Shown piece after piece: positions 35,220 through 43,918 of a stretch of 64,000 nucleotides of DNA. Location: positions 62,001-126,000 of the forward strand of contig CANMRM010000001.1 in assembly GCA_947500295.1 (NCBI GenBank). The letters are read 5' to 3'. Source of the stretch: an uncultured Kordiimonas sp. (GTDB lineage Bacteria > Pseudomonadota > Alphaproteobacteria > Sphingomonadales > Kordiimonadaceae). A model generated the notes under the pieces. The model was given only the letters and a program-made list of their open reading frames with translations, was not told the DNA's origin and ran no database searches. The position numbers and the translations under genes are program-made. Each line of letters begins with the position of its first letter. The stretch's first letter is position 1.

Positions 35220-36941
35220 ATGACAAAAAAGCTGGATAGAAGGCAATTCCTGAAAGCATCGGGCGCTGTTGGCGGGCTTGCCGCCGGAGCGGGCGTACTG
35301 GCTCAGGAGCAAAACCCTCTTGGAGCACCGTCTGACCTTGCTATTGCGGAAAAACTGGTGGGCGCAAACTATACAGAAGAAGAGCGTGCCGCCATATATG
35401 ATGGCCTTGAGGGCATGGTGGAACGCACTCGCCAGCGACGCGCAGAAGTGACCATCAACAATGAAGATGCGCCTGCCCTGACATTCGACCCCCGGCTGCC
35501 TGGGGCAACATACAAGGCGCAGCAAAATTACGTTGCTTTAACCGGGGAACCCGCCCGGGCGCTGCCGTCAGATGAAGACATTGCGTTTGCCTCAATTGCT
35601 GAACAGGGCGCGTGGCTGCGGTCTGGAGCGATCACGGCCAACAGGTTACTGGATATCTATCTGAGTAGAATTCGCGAACATGGCCCCAGACTCGAGTGTT
35701 TTGTCACCGTGATGGAAGCCAGTGCACGAGAAGAAGCTTTCCGAGCCGATAGTGAACTGAGGTCCGGGCGAGATCGCGGCCCGCTGCATGGCATCCCCTA
35801 CGGTATGAAAGATCTGGCCGATACGGCGGGTGTAAAGACAAGCTGGGGCGCCGCCCCCTATCAAAACAGAGTACCTTCCGAGGACGCAGTGATCGTAAAG
35901 CGCCTGCGGGACGCAGGAGCCGTTCTTGTCGGCAAAACCACGCTGGGAGCGCTTGCCTATGGCGACAAATGGTTTGGGGGCATCACCCGCAACCCCTGGA
36001 ATACGGACGAAGGCTCTTCAGGCTCCAGCGCAGGGTCCGCATCTGCCACAGCAGCAGGATTGGTTGGCTTCTCTATCGGGACGGAAACACTCGGCTCAAT
36101 TGTGTCACCGTCAATGCGATGCGGTACCACGGGGCTGCGGCCCACGTTTGGCAGGGTGCCCCGAACAGGGGCGATGGCTCTGTGCTGGTCACTCGACAAG
36201 TTCGGGCCGATTTGCCGTTATGTTGATGACACAGCACTTGTGCTTGCCGCCATAAACGGCGTGGATGCGGGCGACCCATCGTCGCTTGACTGGGGCTTTG
36301 AGTATGACGCCGCGGCGCTTGCTGCGAGCGAGATCAAGATCGGCTATGATCCGGCGTGGTTTGACGGCGACAACGCCAACCCGCTCGACAAAGCCATGCT
36401 TGAGCAGGTGCAAGAATTAGGTTTCCCCATGCAGGAAATCAGATTGCCTGACCTGCCATATGGCACATTGATCACGTTGCTGGAAGTCGAGGCGGCGGCC
36501 GCTTTTGAGGAACTCACACTCTCGAACCGGGACGACGAGATGGGCTGGCAGGAAGCCCGCGCCTGGCCCAATACCTTTCGGGCTGCGCACTTTTACTCTG
36601 CCGTTGAAGCCATGCAGCTGGATCGTTTCCGCCGACAGGTCATGCAGGCAATGCATGATATTTACCGACAGGTGGATGTCATCGCCTGCCCCAGCTTCAC
36701 AGGTGGCATGCTGACCATCACCAACTATACAGGTCACCCGTGCCTTGTGTTGCCGACGGGCATGGAAAGCCGCGAGTCGGTCCCTTTAACCGGTGAGCCT
36801 GTGCCAGCCGAGCGGCCAACACACAGTGTGCCGCGGGGATTTACATTGTGGGGTAATATGTTCCGGGAAGATCAGATCCTTGCGCTGGGCAGTTTGCTGG
36901 AGCGTCAAATCGACTTTAAAGCCAACAGGCCCGGGCTTTAG
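35220..36941 (+). CDS. Amidase-signature family protein, Tat-exported
   Basis: An amidase of the GatA/AS family. The N-terminus DRRQFLKASG then a Gly/Ala-rich core is a twin-arginine signal, so the protein should be folded before export. The Ser-cisSer-Lys triad is present: Lys in GMKDLADTAG, Ser in GSSAGSASA and Ser in TETLGSIVSPSMRCG. The 573 residues are full length for the family. The substrate is unknown. The gene is divergent from the helicase gene. Confidence 0.93.
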   Translation: MTKKLDRRQFLKASGAVGGLAAGAGVLAQEQNPLGAPSDLAIAEKLVGANYTEEERAAIYDGLEGMVERTRQRRAEVTINNEDAPALTFDPRLPGATYKAQQNYVALTGEPARALPSDEDIAFASIAEQGAWLRSGAITANRLLDIYLSRIREHGPRLECFVTVMEASAREEAFRADSELRSGRDRGPLHGIPYGMKDLADTAGVKTSWGAAPYQNRVPSEDAVIVKRLRDAGAVLVGKTTLGALAYGDKWFGGITRNPWNTDEGSSGSSAGSASATAAGLVGFSIGTETLGSIVSPSMRCGTTGLRPTFGRVPRTGAMALCWSLDKFGPICRYVDDTALVLAAINGVDAGDPSSLDWGFEYDAAALAASEIKIGYDPAWFDGDNANPLDKAMLEQVQELGFPMQEIRLPDLPYGTLITLLEVEAAAAFEELTLSNRDDEMGWQEARAWPNTFRAAHFYSAVEAMQLDRFRRQVMQAMHDIYRQVDVIACPSFTGGMLTITNYTGHPCLVLPTGMESRESVPLTGEPVPAERPTHSVPRGFTLWGNMFREDQILALGSLLERQIDFKANRPGL

Positions 36942-36957
36942 GGCGCGACGATAAAGC

Positions 36958-36986
36958 TTGACCAGATGCCTCGAATCGCATAGAGA
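36958..36986 (+). promoter_or_regulatory. Possible sigma-70 promoter of rpmB
   Basis: TTGACC at 36958 and TAGAGA at 36981 are separated by 17 bases, about 90 bases before the rpmB ATG. The -10 is only a partial match, so the call is tentative. Confidence 0.35.
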
Positions 36987-37078
36987 CGCGCGGTGCTGGC
37001 GGTTTTTGGCCGCCGGACACATAAACGATCATTAAAGATTCCCGGGGAAAACTCCGGTAGAAAAAGAAGGATAAGATC

Positions 37079-37366
37079 ATGGCTCGTGTATGCGAACTCA
37101 CTGGTAAGCGCGTGATGGCAGGTAACAATGTCTCACACGCCAACAACAAAACCCGCCGTCGTTTCCTGCCAAACCTGACAAAAGCCACGCTGATGTCAGA
37201 TACACTTGGCCGCTCCGTATCATTGCGCATTTCTGCTCACGCGTTGCGCTCTGTGGAACACAACAACGGCCTCGACAACTTTCTCCTCAAAGCCCGCGAC
37301 GGTGATCTGTCTGCCGCCGCTTTGAAGTTGAAGAAAGAAATCAAAAAGAAGCAGGCTGCTGCCTAA
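37079..37366 (+). CDS. rpmB: 50S ribosomal protein L28
   Basis: A protein of the large ribosomal subunit. The 95 residues begin [20 protein letters not shown] and continue with [12 protein letters not shown] and a basic, Lys-rich end, all typical of bacterial L28. It carries one Cys near the start and no zinc knuckle. A rho-independent terminator follows, so it is a single-gene transcript. Position next to the cobST cluster is common in alphaproteobacteria as far as I know. Confidence 0.97.
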   Translation: MARVCELTGKRVMAGNNVSHANNKTRRRFLPNLTKATLMSDTLGRSVSLRISAHALRSVEHNNGLDNFLLKARDGDLSAAALKLKKEIKKKQAAA

Positions 37367-37421
37367 GCTTTTTTGAGTGCCCGGCTGGTTGACCGGCAAG
37401 GCACCAAGCCAGGAATTCGAA

Positions 37422-37450
37422 CGCTGCACCCCAAGAGTGCGGCGTTTTTT
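37422..37450 (+). terminator. Rho-independent terminator of rpmB
   Basis: An eight-base stem, CGCTGCAC with GTGCGGCG (one T-G pair), around CCCAAGA is followed by TTTTTT. Confidence 0.88.
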
Positions 37451-37465
37451 CTTATATGCCGGCGG

Positions 37466-38497
37466 TTAGCGCCTGATGTTTGAGGCATTGCCTGCCATCA
37501 TCCAGCGGCCCTCTATCTTGCGCGCCATCATCACCCAGGCCCAGTGTTCATCAAATGTCTGGCCATCCGCTGGCGTAACACCCTGCGCATTCACCTGAAC
37601 AGCGGCCCAGCCGATATCCCCAGATGCCGCTACTGCAATCTCCGGCAAGCGAGTGTCGATGTAGGCTGAATATTTGCGGCGCTCGAATGTGTTTTCAAAA
37701 ACCTGACCGGTTTGTGTAGGACCGGAAGTAAAAACAGAACCGCTGTTTACAATCACTGCCCCCGGAGCCGTCAGAGATTCCATGATGGCAGGGTCCCCCA
37801 AACAGTGCGCGATCAGAATTTGCCGATGCAGCCTCTCTAAACCAACCGCATCCAGGTCTGGTGCCGGGATTTCATCATAAAACCAGGACAGTGGCCGGTC
37901 GGAGAAATCCACCGACTGGTAGCGGTATTCAAATATTCGGTCGCCGTCATCGATAGACAGGGCAAACGGAACATCGGTGCCATCGACCACTCGCCAATCA
38001 TCAGATGTAATTTCAATTTTGAGGTCTCCGACATCGTAGCGCAGACCTGCGGGGCGCTCGGGAGACGAACCGTCAATCAGATAAACAAGGCCCCCCGTTT
38101 CACGGGTACCGACAAGGCCATCATGTTTACCGCCTGCGAATTCGATATCGGAGACGCTTTTGACATTGTCCACCACATCAGTGAAGCGTAGAAAAAACGC
38201 GTGAAACTGATGACCCAGGGCATAGTCGCGCTGGAAGGCTCCGGCAAGCTCCTCGCCGTTCGCGGTTTGCACCCATGTGTTGGGGCCTTCAACCACATGC
38301 AGCGACCCTCCTTCCCGGATAAATCGCGCTGCCGCCCTGTGGCGGGATTTGAACAATCCTTCCACCTGATAAGTAAGCCCGTCAGATACGCTGACATCGG
38401 CAAGTGTGTGGATGGCATCAGGCGAACAGGCGTCATCGGCAAGGAGGGGTACTGTGATCAGTCCAAAAATAAACGCGCTACATGCAATGCGTCTCAT
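37466..38497 (-). CDS. Exported protein with LolA-like and SnoaL/NTF2-like halves
   Basis: No precise function is recognised. From ATG 38497 (GGAG upstream) the 343 residues begin with a signal peptide (RIACSAFIFGLITVPLLA). The first part, about 30-215, is beta-rich with patterns resembling DUF2092/LolA-like lipid-binding folds (VEGLFKSRHRAAARFI). The second, 225-340, ends in a SnoaL/DUF4440-like stretch (HEHWAWVMMARKIEGRWM-type). It is a lone gene convergent with rpmB. Assignments are by pattern only. Confidence 0.6.
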   Translation of the reverse strand: MRRIACSAFIFGLITVPLLADDACSPDAIHTLADVSVSDGLTYQVEGLFKSRHRAAARFIREGGSLHVVEGPNTWVQTANGEELAGAFQRDYALGHQFHAFFLRFTDVVDNVKSVSDIEFAGGKHDGLVGTRETGGLVYLIDGSSPERPAGLRYDVGDLKIEITSDDWRVVDGTDVPFALSIDDGDRIFEYRYQSVDFSDRPLSWFYDEIPAPDLDAVGLERLHRQILIAHCLGDPAIMESLTAPGAVIVNSGSVFTSGPTQTGQVFENTFERRKYSAYIDTRLPEIAVAASGDIGWAAVQVNAQGVTPADGQTFDEHWAWVMMARKIEGRWMMAGNASNIRR

Positions 38498-38643
38498 CGC
38501 CTGCTCCCACTTGTGTTGGTCAGCCAGTGAACCACACACGACAACAGATACTCAACTAAACATAAGTTGCGATGAAGCTTCCGAAGTCTGCTAAAAGTGA
38601 TATTACCAACCAAACGTTCGGTTATTAATTTTTATCAAAAGAT

Positions 38644-39639
38644 TTACTGATACTTATAGTCAAACATCATCAACAGAGTGCGTTGTAGCGGATTGAAGTT
38701 ATCATCCGAGATCATGACGAGGCGCACTTTATCGCCCCCCAGGGCCACGATGTCCAAACCCTCCATATTGTCTACAGGGTCCTCGGGCGTCAGGTGCAGG
38801 ATTTCTCTGCCCGCCAGAACCGCGCCGGGCAAAATCCCTGCCGCCTCAACATGCATTACCTTTACTGCCACACCTTCTACCGCTGAATATTTTCTCAGAA
38901 GCACAAGCACGTCTCCGTTCGGCAGCACAGCTGCATCGGTCGGCGCAAAATTAGCCGGTGGTGCGAAATAAAGATCCGCGACCCTGTCACCCGAGACCAG
39001 CCAGGCTTTCAACCGGCCACCGGTGTCCTGTCCTCTTTCGGTAAAGGCAAGCAGTCTTCCCGATGGCAGAAGCGCGATGGCTTCCATACCGCTGTTATTT
39101 GATACACCTGAGAAGTCGATGCTCGCGAGCCCTGATGGCGGAGAGGGCCTGCCACCAACTTCGGCCAGGAACTCCAGCCGATGGTTTTGTTCAAAGGCCA
39201 CAAGATATCCACCCTGGAAACGAATGAGGCTTTCTGCGTCCAGATCTTCCTTGTCGGCAAGAGCACCCAATGTGTAGCTGCGCATGGAGCCCGTTCCGGG
39301 TGGTTGTCCTGTGAGTGCATCAAAGGGGGCCTGCCACCAGTCCCCTTTATCGCTGATGGCCACCAGCGAGCCAGCGTCCCCATCAACGATCAGCCCCGAA
39401 AAGCCGCCAAACCCTTTGTGGTCCGAGTTCAGAACCCATCCACCGGCATACCTTATGTCTTGCCTGGCCGCTTCTTCACCATGTGGCCGCTCAAGCTGGT
39501 TTGCTGTAATGGTTACTTCTACAGGCAGCCCTGCGCTCTCGGCTATAGAGGGTCTGTTACCGCCGGCAAACGGCAGAAAAATCAGCCCGGCCAGCAAGAA
39601 GCCAACGAGAGCGAGACCATACTTCACCGATTGTTTCAT
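38644..39639 (-). CDS. Esterase-like activity of phytase family protein (exported)
   Basis: A secreted protein of the PF13449-type family named for phytase-like esterases; actual activity is unproven. The 331 residues start with a helix (LALVGFLLAGLIFLPFAG), then a beta-propeller with GGFSGLIVDGDAGSLVAISD and GMEAIALLPSGRLLAFTE, and NMEGLDIVALGGDKVRLVMI near the end. ATG 39639 follows AGGA, ten bases downstream of the cobT stop. The pair is probably cotranscribed. Confidence 0.85.
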   Translation of the reverse strand: MKQSVKYGLALVGFLLAGLIFLPFAGGNRPSIAESAGLPVEVTITANQLERPHGEEAARQDIRYAGGWVLNSDHKGFGGFSGLIVDGDAGSLVAISDKGDWWQAPFDALTGQPPGTGSMRSYTLGALADKEDLDAESLIRFQGGYLVAFEQNHRLEFLAEVGGRPSPPSGLASIDFSGVSNNSGMEAIALLPSGRLLAFTERGQDTGGRLKAWLVSGDRVADLYFAPPANFAPTDAAVLPNGDVLVLLRKYSAVEGVAVKVMHVEAAGILPGAVLAGREILHLTPEDPVDNMEGLDIVALGGDKVRLVMISDDNFNPLQRTLLMMFDYKYQ

Positions 39640-39649
39640 GGCACAATTC

Positions 39650-41509
39650 CTAGAGTTTACGTGGCTTTGGCAGCGTGTCCTCAAACAGTGCGGCAAGTTG
39701 CTCTGTCATGGCACCCCCGAGCTGTTCCGCATCCAGAATGGTTACCGCCCGTTGATAATACCGCGTGACGTCGTGCCCAATACCAATCGCGATCAGTTCG
39801 ACCGGTGATTTGTCTTCGATCCAGTGGATAATCTGGCGAAGATGGTTTTCAAGGTAAGTGCCGCTGTTGACCGACAAGGTACTATCGTCGACCGGCGCCC
39901 CATCTGAAATTACCATCAGGATACGGCGCTCGTCCGGTTTTGCCATCAACCGGTTGTGGGCCCACATCAGGGCCTCGCCGTCGATGTTTTCTTTCAGCAG
40001 CCCTTCGCGCATCATCAGGCCCAGGTTGCGGCGCGACCGGCGCCATGGGCTGTCCGCGGTTTTGTAAACAATATGCCGCAGGTCATTCAGCCGCCCCGGT
40101 TTTCCGGGTCGCCCTGCTTCCAGCCATTTTTCGCGCGACTTGCCGCCTTTCCAGGCTTTGGTTGTGAAACCCAGTATTTCCACCTTCACACCGCAGCGCT
40201 CCAGCGTACGCGCCAGAATATCTGCGGAAATGGCCGCTATGGAAATCGGGCGCCCACGCATGGAACCCGAGTTGTCGAGCAGAAGGGTAACCACGGTGTC
40301 CTTGAATTCCGTGTCGGACTCGAGCTTGTAGGAGAGAGGGTGCGCCGGGTTTGTCACGACCCGTGACAACCGACCTGCATCCAGAAGGCCTTCCTCAAGA
40401 TCAAATTGCCAATGGCGCCTTTGCTGCGCAAGCAGTCGGCGCTGTAAGCGGTTGGCAAGCTTCGAGACCACACCTGTCAGGTGCGCCATCTGCTGGTCCA
40501 GATACTTTCTCAGCCGGTCAAGCTCTTCCGTGTCGCACAGTTCTTCAGCCTTGATGACTTCATCGAATTCTTCAGTGAATACTTTGTAGAAGCCAACATC
40601 CGGCATTTGGTCAAGTGGTCGGTTGGGACGCCAGGGAATGGTGCCTTCGTGCGTTCCTTCTGCAGAGTCGCTGTCCGCGTCATCATCATCTTCGAGGGCG
40701 GCTTCCGACGAGCTTTCGTCCTCCCCGGTTTCTCCGTCGCTGTCCTCGGCGCCTTCAGCGCCTTCTGCGTCGCCTGTTTCTTCCTCCACGCCGTCACCGT
40801 CAGGAGTTGACGGCGCATCCGCTTCGGAATTTTCATCCGTTTCCTGATCGTCACTGTCTTCCTGCGAAGACTGCCCGTCACCGTCACCAACCAGTTCCGC
40901 AATGATGCTACGGGTCAAAACCGACAAGCCGCGCTGGTCGTCAATCTTGTTTTCAAGGTCGTCCAATAAATGCCCGACAGATTCTTCAAGCCACTTTCTC
41001 TGCCCTTCTACAGCAAGGGTTGCGCACTCCGGCGGCTTTTCTCCGGTCAGCCGCTCCCTTGCCAGAAGACCCAGCACATCGGCGAGCCGTCCTGTTTCGT
41101 CGTCGCTCGGCCGGGCTATGCCGCTTTCCTGAGCCCGGCGAGATATATGAGAAGCCAGATTGGCATTCACGCCTGCCATCTGGCGCGCACCAATCGATTC
41201 GTACCGGGCCGTTTCCACGGCATCAAAAATAGCGCGCGAAACCGCGCCGGCAGGCGCAAGTTTCACATGAAGGTTAGGGTCGTGGTGGCGCCTCTTGAGC
41301 GCAATGGCATCAGCGCAGCCGCGCGCTTCCGCAACATCCCGTGCCGTCACCTTGTGTGGCAAATGCAGAATGCGCGCTTCGTTGCCGATAACTGTAGGGT
41401 GGTCTGCGGTAAAGGTTACCTCAAGATCTTTTTCTTCAGCAATCGCACGTGTAGTGGCTGCGAGCGCCTGCTCGAAGGTTTCTTTCCGTTTTGAACCACC
41501 GTCCGCCAT
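39650..41509 (-). CDS. cobT: Aerobic cobaltochelatase subunit CobT
   Basis: CobT and CobS form the AAA+ partner of the CobN chelatase that inserts cobalt into hydrogenobyrinic diamide during aerobic cobalamin synthesis. The 619 residues have a helical N-terminus, a long acidic linker (about 205-310, rich in Asp, Glu, Ser) and a C-terminal von Willebrand A domain with the metal-binding motif [11 protein letters not shown]. The order cobS then cobT on one strand, 15 bases apart, is typical. CobN is not in this window. Confidence 0.95.
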   Translation of the reverse strand: MADGGSKRKETFEQALAATTRAIAEEKDLEVTFTADHPTVIGNEARILHLPHKVTARDVAEARGCADAIALKRRHHDPNLHVKLAPAGAVSRAIFDAVETARYESIGARQMAGVNANLASHISRRAQESGIARPSDDETGRLADVLGLLARERLTGEKPPECATLAVEGQRKWLEESVGHLLDDLENKIDDQRGLSVLTRSIIAELVGDGDGQSSQEDSDDQETDENSEADAPSTPDGDGVEEETGDAEGAEGAEDSDGETGEDESSSEAALEDDDDADSDSAEGTHEGTIPWRPNRPLDQMPDVGFYKVFTEEFDEVIKAEELCDTEELDRLRKYLDQQMAHLTGVVSKLANRLQRRLLAQQRRHWQFDLEEGLLDAGRLSRVVTNPAHPLSYKLESDTEFKDTVVTLLLDNSGSMRGRPISIAAISADILARTLERCGVKVEILGFTTKAWKGGKSREKWLEAGRPGKPGRLNDLRHIVYKTADSPWRRSRRNLGLMMREGLLKENIDGEALMWAHNRLMAKPDERRILMVISDGAPVDDSTLSVNSGTYLENHLRQIIHWIEDKSPVELIAIGIGHDVTRYYQRAVTILDAEQLGGAMTEQLAALFEDTLPKPRKL

Positions 41510-41524
41510 TTTTCAGCTTTTCTG

Positions 41525-42523
41525 TTAGCCGCCAATAACCAGATTGGCTGCGGAGTCTTTCAGGTCTTCACCAAAACAACGCTGATAATATTCAGCAACG
41601 ATAGCTCGCTCCGCCTCATCACACTTGTTGAGGAAACTGGTTTTGAACGCAAAACCAACATCGCCAAAGATGCGCGCGTTCTGGGCCCAGGTCAGCACTG
41701 TGCGAGGGCTCATAACGGTTGAAATGTCCCCGGCCATAAAGCCAGTACGTGTGAGATCCGCAACCCGAACCATCGCTGAAATGGTTTTCTGGCCTTCGTC
41801 GGTTTGATATCCGGGCTCTTTCGCCAGCATGATGGTGGTTTCCACGTCATGCGGCAAATAGTTGAGTGTCGCAACGATGTTCCAGCGGTCCATCTGGCCC
41901 TGGTTGATTTGCTGCGTACCGTGATAGAGGCCTGTGGTGTCCCCGAGGCCAATCGTGTTGGCGGTGGCAAAAATCCGGAAGGCAGGGTGCGGACGAATAA
42001 CCCGATTCTGGTCAAGCAACGTCAGTTTGCCCTCAACCTCCAGCACCCTCTGGATAACAAACATCACGTCAGGGCGGCCTGCGTCATATTCGTCAAAAAC
42101 GATGGCGGTCGGGCTTTGCAACGCCCACGGCAACAAACCTTCCTGGAACTGGGTAACCTGCTTGCCGTCCTTCAGCACAATGGCGTCCTTGCCAACAAGG
42201 TCAATCCGGCTGATATGACTATCCAGGTTCACCCGAATGGTTGGCCAGTTCAGGCGTGCAGCCACCTGCTCGATATGCGTTGATTTACCAGTACCGTGAT
42301 AGCCCTGGATCATCACCCGCCTGTTGTGGGCAAAGCCCGCCAGCACAGCGAGTGTGGTGTCGTGGTCAAATACGTAGGCACTGTCTATGTCTGGCACATG
42401 CTCCGTGCGTTCGGCAAAAGCAGGCACTTCCATGTCAATATCGATGCCAAAGACATCGCGCACGGAAACCTTGTTTTCAGGCAGATCAATACTCGGCAGT
42501 TTTTCGGCCGCTACGGCACTCAT
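41525..42523 (-). CDS. cobS: Aerobic cobaltochelatase subunit CobS
   Basis: The AAA+ ATPase of the cobaltochelatase. The 332 residues start at ATG 42523, with GAGGA eight bases upstream. Walker A is [15 protein letters not shown], Walker [12 protein letters not shown], sensor 1 is FATANTIG, and the [20 protein letters not shown] segment is characteristic of CobS. It precedes cobT. The longer frame upstream is not CobS-like. Confidence 0.95.
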   Translation of the reverse strand: MSAVAAEKLPSIDLPENKVSVRDVFGIDIDMEVPAFAERTEHVPDIDSAYVFDHDTTLAVLAGFAHNRRVMIQGYHGTGKSTHIEQVAARLNWPTIRVNLDSHISRIDLVGKDAIVLKDGKQVTQFQEGLLPWALQSPTAIVFDEYDAGRPDVMFVIQRVLEVEGKLTLLDQNRVIRPHPAFRIFATANTIGLGDTTGLYHGTQQINQGQMDRWNIVATLNYLPHDVETTIMLAKEPGYQTDEGQKTISAMVRVADLTRTGFMAGDISTVMSPRTVLTWAQNARIFGDVGFAFKTSFLNKCDEAERAIVAEYYQRCFGEDLKDSAANLVIGG

Positions 42524-42661
42524 GACAAATCCTCTTGTCTTGGTAATTATGATACCCATTCTAAAGGCATCACGGTCAGCGTGGCCAAAAGAAAATGCTG
42601 GGGCACTTGGCCGCATATATCAGCATTTCTGGCCGCACACTCAAGAGAAAGTAAGGCGAAA

Positions 42662-42937
42662 ATGGGTAAAGTCAGTGAAACAATCGAAAAAAAGCTAACG
42701 GACGCACTGGCGCCCACACATCTGGAGGTGATTGACGACTCGGCAAGCCACGCCGGGCACGCAGGCAATCCACACGGACTCGGCGAGAGCCACTTCCATG
42801 TCAATGTCACCAGCGAAGCTTTTGCCGGCAAAAACAGAGTGGCGCGTCAGCGACTGGTTAATGCGGCGCTGGCGCAGGAACTGACCGGACCTATCCACGC
42901 CCTGTCGATGAAATGCACGGCGCCGGACGAAACTTGA
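42662..42937 (+). CDS. BolA-family protein
   Basis: A small protein of the BolA/IbaG type that usually pairs with a monothiol glutaredoxin in Fe-S trafficking. The 91 residues have the BolA fold: LTDALAPTHLEVIDDSASHAG, ESHFHVNVTSEAFAGKN, VARQRLVNAAL and IHALSMKCTAP. The invariant His (HVNV) and the FxGKxRVxRQ motif are present. It is divergent from cobS across 138 bases. In other alphaproteobacteria bolA and cobS lie together, so the context is usual. Confidence 0.92.
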   Translation: MGKVSETIEKKLTDALAPTHLEVIDDSASHAGHAGNPHGLGESHFHVNVTSEAFAGKNRVARQRLVNAALAQELTGPIHALSMKCTAPDET

Positions 42938-42998
42938 TGTGAGTCATTGGTCTCGTCTTCTGCCTTGCGCAAGAGTGTTGCGGTGAAGGAGAAGCACC

Positions 42999-43547
42999 AT
43001 GCGCATGAAGCCTGCAGACCGGAAAAACCTGCCGGAAGACTTATCCTCAATCATGGAGGGTGCCGAGGCCATGATGGGATTCACAGCCAATGATGGGCTG
43101 TTGATGGCACGCAAGCCTGCCATGATGAAAGCACTGTCTGCGCTTACGGTGTCCATCTATGGCGATACCTCACTTGACCAGGGGCTCATTCGGCTCATCG
43201 CTTACGTCGCCAGCACAGCAGCAGGGTGCCGATACTGCAAGGGGCACACTGCTTTTGGCGCCATGAACCACGGGGTTTCCAGGGAAAAACTCGAGGACGC
43301 GTGGGCCTATGAAACGTCCTCGCATTACACGGACGCCGAGAGGGCAGCACTCCGGCTGGCCCATCACTCGGCTGTCGCCCCGCACGAAGTATCGGATGAC
43401 GTGTTTGACGCGCTGAGGCCGCACTGGAACGAAGAACAAATCATCGACATTGTCGCCGTGATTTCCCTGTTCGGCTTTCTCAACCGCTGGAACTCGGTGC
43501 TTGGCACCGACCTTGAGGAACTGGTCGCAGACGCTGTATCTGGATAG
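42999..43547 (+). CDS. Carboxymuconolactone decarboxylase family protein (AhpD-like)
   Basis: A protein of the AhpD/CMD fold. The 182 residues contain the motif CRYCKGHT, the CxxC with following His that AhpD uses as its peroxidase redox site, in AAGCRYCKGH (about residue 72). Residues 105-165 give the second helical half. Its substrate is not readable; an alkylhydroperoxidase-like or unknown redox role is likely. GGAG precedes the ATG. Confidence 0.87.
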   Translation: MRMKPADRKNLPEDLSSIMEGAEAMMGFTANDGLLMARKPAMMKALSALTVSIYGDTSLDQGLIRLIAYVASTAAGCRYCKGHTAFGAMNHGVSREKLEDAWAYETSSHYTDAERAALRLAHHSAVAPHEVSDDVFDALRPHWNEEQIIDIVAVISLFGFLNRWNSVLGTDLEELVADAVSG

Positions 43548-43600
43548 TAAATATGAAAGCCCTGTACGGCGACCCGATACCGGATGTGGTGACTGTGTGC

Positions 43601-43699
43601 CTAACGCATCATCTGGCGGCGGCTATGCATCAGGCCAGCAGCCGCGATGATCGGCAACAATAGCGCCATCAGCGCTTCAATACTCAAAAACTCAGCCAT
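43601..43699 (-). CDS. Small hydrophobic membrane peptide candidate, 32 aa
   Basis: A frame of 33 codons, too short for normal gene tracks. It starts MAEFLSIEALMALLLPIIAA, continues through one hydrophobic helix and ends in a short basic tail (HSRRQMM then Arg) and TAG. AGAAGGAA lies a few bases before the ATG. The shape, one membrane helix with a positive cytoplasmic end, resembles small membrane proteins that tune larger complexes. No relative is recognised. Coding is likely but unproven. Confidence 0.55.
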   Translation of the reverse strand: MAEFLSIEALMALLLPIIAAAGLMHSRRQMMR

Positions 43700-43840
43700 A
43701 GTCTGTTCCTTCTGTCGTCCTGATCCGGTTTGCTCTGTCTTGTCTCGGGAGCTCCGGCGCAGTGATTCTTTTTAACAAGGCCAAGGTCGCGTCGCTTTAA
43801 GGCGGAAACATGATCAAATCTGGGTAACATTGAAGCATGC

Positions 43841-43878
43841 TCAAAAACAAAGCAGCGCGCCGATGGCACGCTGCTTTG
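43841..43878 (-). terminator. Rho-independent terminator of acnB
   Basis: On the minus strand a stem of about fourteen bases (CAAAGCAGCGTGCC with GGCGCGCTGCTTTG, one G-T pair) has a three-base loop and is followed by a T-rich run (TTTTTG). It sits 41 bases after the acnB stop. Confidence 0.85.
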
Positions 43879-43918
43879 TTGGTTGGCTTCATGGCAATCA
43901 ATCGATTGCCGGGATCCA

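Larger units (their letters stand above)
43548..43918. other. 371-base stretch between the AhpD-like gene and acnB
   Basis: It holds the small peptide gene at 43601-43699 (minus) and the acnB terminator at 43841-43878. The bases between them (43700-43840) probably carry the small gene's promoter, though I could not pick a convincing -35/-10 pair. Confidence 0.6.

Noticed and set aside
39650-42523. Possible CobT/CobS role outside cobalamin because CobN is missing here
   Set aside because: CobN is often encoded elsewhere, so its absence from this window says nothing.
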